Below are positions 47,815 to 58,764 of a DNA stretch of 64,000 nucleotides, in pieces (positions within the stretch are counted from its first letter, which is position 1; each line of letters starts with the position of its first letter). The notes under the pieces were generated by a model that had not been told where the DNA came from, did no database searches, and worked only from the letters and a program-made list of their open reading frames with translations. The position numbers and the translations under genes were made by a program. Source of the DNA: Glycine soja (lineage: Eukaryota > Streptophyta > Magnoliopsida > Fabales > Fabaceae); the NCBI RefSeq assembly GCF_004193775.1, contig NC_041011.1, forward strand, positions 9,265,656 to 9,329,655. The letters run 5' to 3'.

Positions 47815-48845
47815 CTAGAGCCAATCATTCACGAACTTTATTCCTAATTCCCATTTGTGCTTGTCAAACTCTTTTATGCCAAGCGCCTTGGTGAAGGGAT
47901 CTGTTGCATTCTCCTTTCCATCTACCTTTTCAATCTTAACGTCACCACGTTCTATTATCTCTCTAATCAAGTGATACCTTCGCAAAATATGTTTGGACTT
48001 CTGGTGTGATCTTGGTTCCTTTGCTTGAGCAATAGCCCCATTATTGTCGCACGCTAATGGGACCGACTCTTCTATTGAAGGAACCACACCAAGTTCAAAT
48101 ATGAACATTTTTATCCAAACAGCTTCTTTAGCGGCTTCACTTGCCGCTATATATTCTGCTTCAGTAGTTGAATCTGCTACCATAGCTTGCTTGGAACTTT
48201 TCCAACTTACTGCACCACCATTTAAAGTGAAAACATATCCTAAAATGGATTTGCTATCATCTTTGTCTGATGCAAAGCTTGCATCAGTATAACCCTTCAG
48301 TTTCAATTCAGAGTATCCATAAATGAGGAATTGGTCTTTAGTTCTTCTTAAGTACTTAAGTATGGTCTTAACCACTTTCCAATGTTCCTCACTAGGGTTT
48401 GCTTGATATCGACTAGTTACAGCTAGTGCTTAAGCGACACCAGGACATGTACAAGTCATGGTGTACATGATAGCTCCCACTGCACTAGCATATGGTACTC
48501 TACTCATGCGTTCTCTTTCTTCAGGAGTTGTTAGACAATTCTTCCTACTAAGAGTAATTGCAACACCTACAGGAAAATATCCTCGTTTGGAATTATCCAT
48601 GTTATATCTCTTTAAGATAATATCAATGTACATAGATTGGGAGAGTCCAAGCAACCTTTTAGATCTCTCTATAAATCTTTATACCTAGAATATAGACTTC
48701 TTCTCCCAAATCCTTCATGGATAATTGTTCTGATAGCCAAATCTTTGTGCCTTGCAATGTTTGTATGTCATTTCCAATTAGTAATATGTCATCTACATAT
48801 AACACTAAGAAAATAATTGCACTCCTACTGACCTTTTTGTAAACA
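47815..48845 (-). pseudogene. Copia reverse transcriptase C-terminal half and RNase H
   Basis: After the gypsy insertion the minus strand resumes with the catalytic YVDD region (LVLYVDDILLIGND, near 48800), continues through RT thumb sequence with frame breaks, and ends in a well-preserved copia RNase H (48375-47815): YTDASFASDKDD, AVSWKSSKQ, DSTTEAEYIAASEAAKEAVW and the C-terminal KENATDPFTKAL. Stops and shifts lie between 48700 and 48376. The RNase H frame alone is intact for 186 residues. Confidence 0.88.
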
Positions 48846-49427
48846 CATGGTGTGGCGTCCCCAAAATAATGACTGGTTTAATAGTAATGATTTAAATAAC
48901 AAAAACCATGGTAATTTTTTTTTTCATTTTCTTTTTCATTTCTTTCTCTTTTCACAATAATTAGGTTCAGAAGGAAAATCCTCACTATAGAGTCCTGAAT
49001 GACCAGTTCACAACTCTATTCAGAGTCATTTCTTTCTTACCACTCGTAATCTCTAAACTACTTTGTTGTTTCAAAAGGAAGAGTATACCAGCCATTACTT
49101 TAGGTCGTCACGTGAAAATAGTAAAATAAAATACGGTCGGTAAACTCTTTTGCAAATAAAGTTTGCTAATGCTTTCTTTTCAAATAACAAGATTAAACAT
49201 AAGTACATTCATCACTTAAAAGCTGTCCAAAATATGGGAGTTTTACAAAATACATAGTGTCATCCAGAGCAAAGGTGTCCACTATGGTGGCTTCAGCCAC
49301 ATGTATACAATCATCAAATTCCTATACAATAGGTCTACCCGTACAAAAACAAAAGAGTAAACCTAACAGTCAGTCCTAGATACACCCACCCTCAAAAGTA
49401 TATAAAACCAATCCAATGAGTTGTCTA

Positions 49428-49862
49428 CTATGATGTAGAGCCTCCACTGATCGCCATCTCTCCAGGGCCACTATCCTCCGTAGAGTCTACCTCGGATGCC
49501 GACATGACGTCCTCGGGAGAATCCACCTCAGGGAGTGGGTCCTCATCACCCTCTAGAAAGTCAAGAGCATCCAGAACAGGCTCAGGAGGTAGCTCCTCAA
49601 GATCCTCCTCAGGGTCTTCCTCGGATGACGTCACCTTGATCACTTGGACTGGCTCCACGAGACGGTATGGTGTAGGCGTGGGTAGTATCCACTCCACAGT
49701 GCGTTGAAGCGTACGCGTGGGTTCATCTGGATGCACCAATGAAGTAGCCGTGAATCGAATTGTGCCCCGAAATCGGCACCTCGTGTTGCCTTCGAAGGTA
49801 TCCCAAGCTCCCTCTAGGCACTCCATCTCCACTCGATCATGGATTAGCTGCGCCGCCATCAC
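49428..49862 (-). CDS. Open reading frame of unknown function inside the gypsy LTR
   Basis: 144 codons from MMAAQLIHDRVEMECLEG to a stop. No domain recognised. The first half is mixed; the second half is very acidic and Pro/Ser-rich (EEDPEEDLEELPPEPV), with low complexity. It is read in the same sense as the element and lies at the downstream side of the LTR, within the part deleted from the other LTR. It may be a chance frame in GC-richer LTR sequence, or a real small protein; the sequence alone cannot decide. A TAATCGATTA palindrome array sits just upstream of its start. Confidence 0.3.
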   Translation of the reverse strand: MMAAQLIHDRVEMECLEGAWDTFEGNTRCRFRGTIRFTATSLVHPDEPTRTLQRTVEWILPTPTPYRLVEPVQVIKVTSSEEDPEEDLEELPPEPVLDALDFLEGDEDPLPEVDSPEDVMSASEVDSTEDSGPGEMAISGGSTS

Positions 49863-49984
49863 GATCTACAAGAAAGAAAAGAAAGGGGTAGACTCTTTCA
49901 CGTGATATCTAACTACGGAGCAACACAATGTGTCTCATAACAACTACATGTAAGTAAAAGGGGTATCTCAAGGCTTTTCATCTC

Positions 49985-50390
49985 TGGTAATCGATTACAC
50001 AACCTTGGTAATCGATTACCAGAGGCCAAACTCGAATTATACAGCTTCAGGACATGAAACCTGCCAAAAATGCAATGTGTAATCGATTACACATAACTGG
50101 TAATCGATTACCAGTGGCATGTTCCTCTGTGTAATCGATTACACAGCCTGGTAATCGATTACCAGAGGCCTCCACAACCTGATGCCTTCATTTATAAGCC
50201 TGGTAATCGATTACACCCCCTTGGTAATCGATTACCAGAAGCCCTCCTAGCTTCCTGACCTCGTTTTCAAGCCTGGTAATCGATTACACTCCCTTGGTAA
50301 TCGATTACCAGGGACCATCTTAGTCTCCTGTCTTCATTTTAAGCCTTGTAATAGATTACCCACCCTTGGTAATCGATTACCAGTGGCATA
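49985..50390. repeat. Array of twelve TAATCGATTA palindromes in the gypsy LTR
   Basis: Six pairs of 18-bp palindromes or near-palindromes spaced by about 4-10 bp within a pair and 30-60 bp between pairs. Two forms recur: TGTGTAATCGATTACACA and CTGGTAATCGATTACCAG. Most units keep the core GGTAATCGATTACC or GTAATCGATTAC exactly; one has TAATAGATTA. Confidence 0.95.
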
Positions 50391-52685
50391 TCCCATATAT
50401 CAATCAAAGTTCACAGCTGGCCAGCCACCACACAAGCCTCCTTGCTTTGTGGTCTTAGTTCCTTTTATCTGTTGACTGCTAGGAGCTCGCCTGCTTAGGT
50501 ACATCACAGGTTCTCACTGACTGACTATGCCCGGGTTGGGTCGGGATTGGTCAAGCTTGGTTTTGGGCAATAGCACCCCACCTGACGTCCCCAAGGTCTC
50601 TTGACCCCCGCGACATATCTCCAGGTACCACTCCGTGGTCAACGAATAAAAGCAGGAAGTTTCACCCTTCTACACTTCCTCATTTCAAGCTTGTAGGATT
50701 ATGGGGTACCCATCACATGTGGTACTAGGTGGCGGTCGGGCGATGGTGCAAAACAAGTTCTGCACATCCACAAATCACGTACAAATCCACCATCCCCTGT
50801 TGCCCACCTCCAACTGAGCTCACGTACTCCCACCTAGCCCTTATCCTCGTTCCTCTCAACGCCGAGTCCCCATCAATCCTCCTAAGCTTCCACAACATCC
50901 AAGTAATTCCACATCCAATCATCATGGACTAACAAAATCAAGCAAAACAGGGCAAAGGCAGAAAACTCTGCCCAAAACACAACTCAAAATCACAGCTTTT
51001 CACATACAAATACCCCAGTAACATTTCCTTCGTTCCAATTCTTTAACCGTTGGATCAACTTGAAAATTTTACTGAAAGTCTCTAGTACATAAGTCTACAT
51101 TTTGACCGTTGGGATCTGCTAGAAAATGTCTAGAACTCCATATGTACTACCCTTTTCACAACCAGCCATACACAAGCATTTTTCTGCACTTATACAAAAT
51201 TATACTGCACATTTCAACAGCAAAATTCTGCATAAAGTGCAGATTTCGAAAACCACTCTTTCCCTCATCCAATTTTGCCCAAATTGAATCCTACAAGTCC
51301 CAAATCATGTACCAATCATGTCTAAACCAAGGACAAGCTTCAGACTAAAGCAACACAAAATCTAGGTATCCAAAACCCCTTAATTTAATGGATTTTCAAG
51401 GTTTGAGAAGTGAAATTGAGAATGAGGTAAATTTGGAGCAAACTCTCACCTCACACAAGTCTATAACATCAATTTAAACTTGCTCAAACTGGATTTACAC
51501 CTAAAATTCCACCGAATCAAAATTTGACTCCTCAACACCCAATTTTACCCTAGAAATGACTCTTTGTTCAATTTGGTCATTTGTTTTTCTCTCTTGCACA
51601 GCCCAAGCTTTCTCATAAGTCCTAAATGACATTTCAAACTAGGATTAACTCACTTTAACCTCCAAATACCACTAAATCCAGATTTGGCCTTCCAACTCTC
51701 AAAAACTCACTCTTTTTCCACTCATAACACCATATTCTCACTTTCTAACCCTAAGTTAACTCTACCCTTCATCCCTAGCAGTTTTCCATAAGCAATTTCA
51801 GCACACCAACATCAAAAGCATCATCATAAAAACCCTAAAACTGAATGGGTAAGCTTAACTCATCCAAACATGGCAAGTTCAACATGCTTTCAACAAATTT
51901 CTTCACAAATAACTATCGTGAAGCAGAAACCTAGCAAAACTACCCATCATATCTCCCAAAACCCAATGCCCACGAAAATCAAGTGAGAAAGAAGTCTACC
52001 CAAACCTGAAATTTCAAAGTCCCACACGTAGAGATGCGCTTCACAACTCCGAAAATACCTTCCTTTCGCGATTTGGAGCAGAAATGGTGACCAAAGGTTG
52101 AAGCTTTGTTGGGCAACAATGGTGGATGAGAGAAAAGAAGAAGAAGGCTGCATGAGAGAGAGGGAGAGAGCTTCTGAAATTTGGGGCTGAGTGAGGAGAG
52201 AGAATACAGCTTTTTAGTTTAAAAGAAAGGCTTTTCTCTTTTCTATTATTTTATTTTAAGCTATGCCACATGTCTCCATTTGAGTGGAGCAAAAAGGGCC
52301 CACTTTTTCCTCTTGATGTGACTCATACTCAGTCACAAAAAGGGAAAAATTTGACCTTCGCAACGCTAAAATCCTGCCTCGATTTGCGTGTCGTTTCTCT
52401 GGTTCCAGTTCCTCGCGTTTCTCTGCACCCGTCGGGGCCAGTTTTCGAAAGTAGGCAATATATATATCAAAACGCTTAGAATGAAACCCCGAGCGTGGTT
52501 CAGAGGTTGGTTTTGTTAAATTTTAAGTCGCACGCAAAACGATGATTTTTAGACTAATTAATTGAGAATTAACCTATAACCTTCCAGTTATGGATTTCTG
52601 TTCCTTAATTAGCCTAACCCGCATATCCTGCCCCCACTATTCCTACTTCTACCAGGAACATATATGCATATACACTGAATAATAC

Positions 52686-52712
52686 TTATATATATATATA
52701 TATATATATATA
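52686..52712. repeat. (TA)n microsatellite in the gypsy LTR
   Basis: Short TA run near the start (minus sense) of the full-length LTR. Confidence 0.9.
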
Positions 52713-52769
52713 ATCATTCAAAATACACCGTTTACAAAAATTCCGGGTAGAAATTTCTATGATGTCACA

Positions 52770-52785
52770 ATACTCCCACCCTTTT
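52770..52785 (-). other. Polypurine tract of the gypsy element
   Basis: The minus strand reads AAAAGGGTGGGAGTAT directly before the LTR start TGTGACATC. Confidence 0.85.
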
Positions 52786-52808
52786 AGGAATTTCGTCCCC
52801 GAAATTAA

Positions 52809-53753
52809 CTACTCTAAGAACAAACTTGGGTACAATTCTCTCACCCTATCCTCCAACTCCCATGTTGAATCACCCTCATCGGTTCCCCACTGCACCTTCA
52901 CCAACGCGATCTCCTTTCCTCTCAACGACTTCATTCTTCGGTCAGTGATCTTCTGAGGTTGTGCTTTATAGGTGAGGTTATCCTTCACCTGTACCTCGTC
53001 CACTGCAAGTATATGTGATGGATCCGGGTTGTACCGTCTCAGTTGAGAGACATGAAACACAGGATGCAAATTCGATAAACTCGGAGGTAAAGCGATTTGA
53101 TAAGCTACAGGTCCCACCTTCTTCAAAATCTGATACGCACCTAGATACTTGGGCGTCAACTTCCTAGATTTGAGAGCTCTTTCGACTCCGGTTACAGGAG
53201 AAACCTTCAAAAACACATGTTCTCCTTCCTGAAAATCTAGTGGCTTCCTTCTTCTATCATAATAGCTCTTCTGCCTATCCTGAGATGCTTTTATCTTCTC
53301 TCGAATCCATTTCACTTGTTCGGTGATCTGTTGTAGCATTTCAGGCCCAAGGAGTACTGCTTCTCTATCATCGTACCAAAAAATAGGAGTTTTGCACTTT
53401 CGTCCATACAGAGCTTCAAAAGGAGCCATACCTATACTGGCTTGGTAGCTATTGTTGTAAGTAAATTCAATCAATGGCAAACAATCCATCCAGCTACCTT
53501 GTTGCTCTATAATACACGCCCGAAGTAGATCTTCTAGAGTCTGAATGGTTCGTTCAGTCTGACCATCTGTTTGAGGATGATAAGCTGAACTAAGCTTCAG
53601 CTTTGTCCCCAATGCTTCATGTAGACTTGTCCAAAATCGCGAAGTGAACCTCGGATCCCTGTCGGATACAATACTGGAAGGAATTCCATGCAACCTTACT
53701 ACTTCTTTGATATACAACTCCACTAGCTTCTCCATCCTATACTTCATATTCAC
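52809..53753 (-). pseudogene. Gypsy integrase core, C-terminus and chromodomain-like end
   Basis: 314 codons. The integrase core shows the second Asp in SSIVSDRDPRF and the Glu in HPQTDGQTERTIQTLEDLLR. The C-terminal DNA-binding region (GPVAYQIALPPSLSNLHPVFHVSQLRRY) follows, and the end (LVKVQWGTDEGDSTWELEDRVRELYP, residues near 285-310) resembles a chromodomain. It is cut off from the rest of pol by a TGA codon just upstream (near 53777) where Arg is expected. Apart from that nonsense change this part is intact. Confidence 0.9.
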
Positions 53754-53780
53754 TGGAATAAAATGAGCAGATTTGGTAAG

Positions 53781-55196
53781 TCAATCTACTATGACCCACA
53801 CAGCATCATGTCCACGACTAGTCTTAGGTAAACTAGATACAAAATCCATAGATATGCTCTCCCATTTCCATTCCGGAATTTCCAATGGCTTCAATTCTCC
53901 TGATGGTCGCTGGTGCTCAGCCTTAGCCTTTTGACATGTCAAACACCTTGCTACATATTCAGCTACATCTTTCTTCATGCCATGCCACCAAAAACTTCTC
54001 TTCAAATCTTGGTACATCTTAGTCATTCCTGGATGGAAACTAAGACGACTTTTATGCGCTTCTTCCAAGACCTTAACTCTCAAATCATCTAAAGATGGCA
54101 CACATATCCTCCCCTTGAATCTAATTAACCCGGTTGTGTCCTTCTCAAACTCTACATCCTTATCCCCCATTACATCTAATACCTTGCCTTGCAAAAATGG
54201 GTCATCCTCTTGAGCCTCGCGTATGTGATCTACAAATTCATTGGTGATCTGCAATGCTCCCACAAATAAGCTCTTGGGTCGCATCTCGATTGCTAGATTC
54301 AGATCTCGGAACTCTTCTATCAATCTCTGCTCCAAACTCATCATAGTCGCAATATATAAGAACTTCCGGCTTAATGCGTCGGCTACTACATTAGCCTTTC
54401 CTGGATGGTAGGAAAAACCAAAATCATAGTCCTTGAGGAACTCCATCCATCTTCGTTGCCTCATATTGAGTTCCTTCTGATCGAACAAGTATTTGAGACT
54501 CTTGTGATCACTGAAAACTTCAAAGCGAGTACCGTATAAGTAATGCCTCCAAATCTTTAAAGCAAAGACCACTGCTGCTAGTTCCAAGTCATGGGTCGGA
54601 TAGTTAACTTCATGAGGACGTAATTGACGTGAAGCATAAGCCACTACTCTTCCCTCTTGCATCAACACGCACTCCAAACCTTGCCCGCTTGCATCGCAAT
54701 ACACTTCAAATGGTCTCTTAGGGTCGGGCAAAATTAATACTGGAGTTGTTGTCAACCGCCTCTTCAACTCTTGGAAGCTTTGATCACATCTCTCATTCCA
54801 GACAAACTTCTCATTCTTACGAGTCAATTTAGTCAGGGGCAATGCCAATTTAGAAAATCCCTCAATGAATTTTCTATAATAACCAGCCAACCCTAAGAAG
54901 CTTCGAACCTCCGTTGGAGTTGTCGGTTGTTGCCACTCCATAACCGACTCCACCTTGTTCGGATCCACCGCAACCCCGTCTTTAGAAATCACGTGTCCCA
55001 AGAACTGCACTTTCTCCAACCAAAAGTCACATTTCGACAGTTTGGCGAACAACTTCCTATCCCTCAGGATATGCAACACAATCCTCAAGTGCTTCTCATG
55101 CTCCTCCTTATTCCTTGAATACACTAGGATATCATCAATGAACACAACCACGAACTGATCCAAGTAATCATGGAATATACGGTTCATATAGTCCAT
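53781..55196 (-). pseudogene. Gypsy RT catalytic half, RNase H and integrase N-terminus
   Basis: 471 codons open. It starts within RT just before the catalytic FIDD ([11 protein letters not shown], residues 17-27), then the RT thumb ([29 protein letters not shown]), RNase H ([38 protein letters not shown]), the integrase zinc finger (H...H, CLTCQKAK) and the first integrase Asp ([11 protein letters not shown]). It is joined to the upstream part by a 1-base deletion near 55200 and ends at the TGA near 53779. In RNase H, GLECVLMQ has Cys where Val is usual, which is minor. Confidence 0.92.
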
Positions 55197-56593
55197 GAAA
55201 TAGCCGGAGCATTATTCACTCCAAATGGCATGACTAAATACTCGTAGTGCCCATACCGAGTCCGAAACGCAGTCTTTGGGATATCTTCCTTCTTAACTCG
55301 AATTTGATGATACCCCGATCGCAGATCGATCTTCGAAAATACCGTCGCTCCCCTTAATTGGTCAATCAAATCATCTATCCTTGGTAGAGGATATTTGTTC
55401 TTGATAGTGACCTTGTTTAACTGCCGATAGTCTACACACATTCTCATACTTCCATCCTTCTTTTTAACCAATAAGACCGGCGCTCCCCACGGTGATGCAC
55501 TTGGGCGAACAAATTGTTTGCTTAAAAGATCTTGCACTTGTGCCTTCACCTCTGCTAGTTCTACCGGAGACATCCTATAAGGTGCGATCGACACTGGATT
55601 CGCCCCAGGCACCAAGTCAATAATGAATTCCACTTCTCTCTCAGGTGGTAATTCACAAACGTCGTCAGGAAAAACTTTTGGAAATTCTGACAGCACCGAT
55701 ATACTACTAACTTCAGTGCCCTCTTCCACATTCATAGAGAACAACACCATGTAAGTTCGAACATCCCCCGCTCCATCGTTGGTCGCATCCCATTTCGACG
55801 GTTCATTTGGGACTACATCTCCACCAAACACTAGCATCTTCTCCTTGCAGTCTAGAAAGATATGGTTAGTAGATAAGCAATCCATCCCCAAGATCACATC
55901 TAGATGAGCTAAAGGTAGGCAAATCAAATCCTCCATAAAAGATCGACCCTCAACAATTATAGAACACTTCAAACACACCCGAGAGGTGGTTACAGGCTCG
56001 TTAGTCGGAGTAGACACCACCATATCATATGGTAACTCCGTCGCACACAACCCCAACCTCTCCACACATGCATGAGATATGAAAGAATGCGTGGCACCCG
56101 AATCATAAAGTACATCTAGTAGTTTATCAACAATCAAACACTTACCCCATATCAAATCGTTTGAGGCAGCCGCTTCTGAACCACTCATAGCAAATACCCG
56201 GGAGGGTACTTTTGGTCTTCCACCACTAGTGTTGTTGTTGCTAACATTACCGCTCCTTGTGGAATTAGCGGGTCCACGATTGACGGTGTTGGAATTGGCG
56301 GTCACCGTCGGTCTCCCGGTCACCCTACATTCTCGAGCATAGTGGCCCACCTTGCCACAAACATAACAATGGTTCTCCTGTGTCTGCGGGAGTTGTGGGC
56401 AATTCCTCTTAAGATGCGGTCCCCCACACTGAAAACACTGTACCCCAGTCCCCGTTGACTGGCTCATATTAGAGGTAGCCATAGGTTGTTTCCCCTTGTT
56501 GCTAGCATACGGCTTCATCCTCTTATTACTATTTCCTCTAAAAGGATGGTTTCTCTGTGGTCCTCCAACGCCTCTAGCTTGCCTCTCCTTCAT
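55184..56593 (-). pseudogene. Gypsy gag C-terminus, protease and RT N-terminal half
   Basis: 469 codons. Two zinc knuckles ([27 protein letters not shown], near 53-88) are followed by the aspartic protease with active site [12 protein letters not shown], its second motif VILGMDCL, then the RT start ([65 protein letters not shown]). The frame is lost near 55200 through a missing T in the motif that normally reads NAPA.FM, so the catalytic FIDD falls in another frame. Confidence 0.92.
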
Positions 56594-56626
56594 CTTGTCT
56601 TAAAAAATCCTGCACTTTGTCACCAG

Positions 56627-57214
56627 CTAATTAAAATCCGTGATCTGCATATAACTAACCGCCTGTTGAATCTCCAAGCGAAGCCCATTCTCAAACTGAG
56701 CACATAAATCTTCCTCATTCCGAGCATCTTGGTATTGAGGCCAATACTGTAGAAGCTCATTAAACTTGGCCGTGTACTCCCCAACATACATGCTTCCCTG
56801 TTTCAAATCCAGAAATTCCATCGCCTTCCGCTTCCTGAGATCTCGTGGAAAGTTATTTTCCAGAAATTTGTCCTTGAAGGCATTCCATGGAATCACGCCT
56901 CCAGGTGCAACAAATGAAGGCTTCACGAACTTCCACCAATTCTCGGCCTCTCCTTGGAGCATAAATGTTGCATAAGGAACCTTATGCTCCTCGAGGCAAC
57001 CCATCGCCTCGAAAATCTTCTCCGTCTCAGCTAACCACAACCTAGCACCTTCCGGATCATAGTCTCCACTAAACTTTGGCGGGTGGTTCTTACGGAAAGC
57101 CATGAGTCCCCGATACTCCGCCGGCTCCACATCACGTTCCTGCACCAGAGTTTCCAGCACAGCTGTGATGCGGTCGAGGACATCACGGTTCTGATCCCTA
57201 CCACGTCCTGCCAT
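56627..57214 (-). pseudogene. Gypsy gag N-terminal part
   Basis: 195 codons from MAGRGRDQNRDVLDRI, through a typical gag (FRKNHPPKFSGDYDPEGARLWL, AENWWKFVKP, FPRDLRKRKAMEFLDLKQGS). Two in-frame stops (at 56627-56629 and near 56600) separate it from the zinc-knuckle part; both look like single-base changes of Gln and Glu codons. The start Met is the first after the 5' leader and the natural gag start of this group. Confidence 0.9.
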
Positions 57215-57495
57215 ACCTATCCTATAGGGAAACTATTAGTATCCACAAAATCCTACTGAGAGAGTGTACCACACAGGCTATGACAGTTATAACAATACCC
57301 TTCTCCCTAGACATATACATACATATACACACAACAATCGTACTGAATCAATCGCACATTCATGCTTAAACAAGAAGGTAGAAATGCACACAATGTGTGA
57401 CTTAACGTCACTCGCCGAAACCTACTTCCAAGTTTCAGAGATACACAGCATTCACACAGCAAGACCATAAACAGGTTCACTAGAATCCAACTTTT

Positions 57496-57510
57496 GCTCT
57501 GATACCACCA
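57496..57510 (-). other. Primer binding site of the gypsy element
   Basis: The minus strand TGGTGGTATCAGAGC, two bases inside the 5' LTR, matches the 3' end of initiator methionine tRNA. Confidence 0.9.
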
Positions 57511-57512
57511 AT

Positions 57513-58093
57513 TGTGGCGTCTCCAAAATAATGACTGGTTTAATAGTAATGATTTAAATAACAAAAACCATGGTAATTTTTTTTTTTCATTTTCTTTTTC
57601 ATTTCTTTCTCTTTTCACAATAATTAGGTTCAGAAGGAAAATCCTCACTATAGATTCCTGAATGGCCAGTTCACAACTCTATTCGAAGTCATTTCTTTCT
57701 TACCACTCGTAATCTCTAAACTACTTTGTTGTTTCAAAAGGAAGAGTATACTAGCCATTACTTTAGGTCGTCACGTGAAAATAATAAAATAAAATACGGT
57801 CGGTAAACTCTTTTGCAAATAAAGTTTGCTAATGCTTTCTTTTCAAATAACAAGATTAAACATAAGTACATTCATCACTTAAAAGTTGTCCAAAATATGG
57901 GAGTTTTACAAAATACATAGTGTCATCCAGAGCAAAGGTGTCCACTGTGGTGGCTTCAGCCACATGTATACAATCATCAAATTCCTATACAATAGGTCTA
58001 CCCGTACAAAAACAAAAGAGTAAACCTAACAGTCAGTCCTAGATACACCCACCCTCAAAAGTATATAAAACTAGAAATTTCCATGATGTCACA
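57513..58093 (-). repeat. 5' LTR of the gypsy element with a 3.3-kb internal deletion
   Basis: Keeps TGTGGCGTCTCC.. to TATAAAAC (57513-58070) and then jumps to TAGAAATTTCCATG.. (58071-58093). Relative to the partner LTR, 49409-52747 is missing. In the element's sense, nearly all U3, with any promoter, is gone from this upstream LTR. Confidence 0.88.
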
Positions 58094-58098
58094 CATGG

Positions 58099-58764
58099 CT
58101 CTTCCTTACATTTAACAAACTCAAACTTATCGATTGTCTTATTAGAATGAATGTTCCAACTTCTAGAAGCTTGTTTCAATCCATATATAGATCGTTGCAA
58201 CTTGCAAACTTCATTACAACCAGCCAATGATGTGAATCCTTCAGGTTGTGTCATGTACACTTCCTCTTTCAACTCACCATTAAGGAAAGTTGTTTTCACA
58301 TCCATTTTCCATATCTCATAATCATAGTATGCTGCTATGGCAAGTAGAATCCAAATTGATTTGAGCATTGCCACAGGAGAAAATGTTTCGTCATAATCTA
58401 TTCCTTCTTGTTGACGATATCCTTTAGCAACAAGGTGAACTTTATAGGTCTCGACCTTTCCATCTGCTCCAATCTTTTTCTTGTAAACCTATTTACAACC
58501 AATTGGTTTTATATCCTTTGAAGCTTCAACTAAAGTCCATACTTTGTTGATCTTCATTGATTCTATTTCAGGTTCCATGGCTTTTTGCCATTTGTTGCAA
58601 TCCGAGCTTCTCATGGCCTCTTCATATCTCTTAGGATCATCATCATTATGATAAACCTCATTTGACATGTCATCTTGCACCATTAAGTTTAATTTATCAG
58701 GTGCATGATGCATTCGAGTAGATCTTCTAAGAGGTTCTTGTGTTGGGTTCAAAGGTTGCTGCAA
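58099..58764 (-). pseudogene. Copia reverse transcriptase N-terminal half
   Basis: The minus strand carries the RT start (NKWQKAMEPEIESMKINKVWTLVE at 58640-58510), then, after a frame break, the core (YYDYEIWKMDVKTTFLNGELKEEVYMTQPEGF and VCKLQRSIYGLKQASRSWN). It stops at the gypsy target site after KCKEEPC; the reading continues on the other side of the insertion at 48845. Stops lie near 58488-58380. Confidence 0.88.

Larger units (their letters stand above)
48851..52769 (-). repeat. 3' LTR of the gypsy element, full length 3.9 kb
   Basis: Begins TGTGGCGTCCCC and ends TAGAAATTTCTATGATGTCACA-type sequence (the last 22 bases, 52748-52769), next to the polypurine tract. The other LTR has only the first 558 and last 23 bases of it. 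No duplication flanks the extra 3.3 kb, so a deletion in the partner is the simpler reading than an insertion here. Long LTRs are usual for Tekay/Del chromoviruses. Confidence 0.8.
48851..58093 (-). mobile_element. Young Ty3/gypsy (Tekay-like) retrotransposon inside the copia RT
   Basis: Perfect 5-bp target duplication CATGG (48846-48850 and 58094-58098). TG...CA ends, an initiator-Met primer binding site, gag-pol on the minus strand in gypsy order (protease, RT, RNase H, integrase) and a polypurine tract are all visible. About 560 bp shared by the two LTRs differ at only about seven or eight sites by eye, so the insertion is fairly recent. The coding region nevertheless has four disabling changes. 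Confidence 0.95.

Noticed and set aside
49985..50390. CRISPR-like array of regular repeats
   Set aside because: This is a plant nuclear LTR; the units are short palindromes in pairs with irregular spacing and no cas genes.
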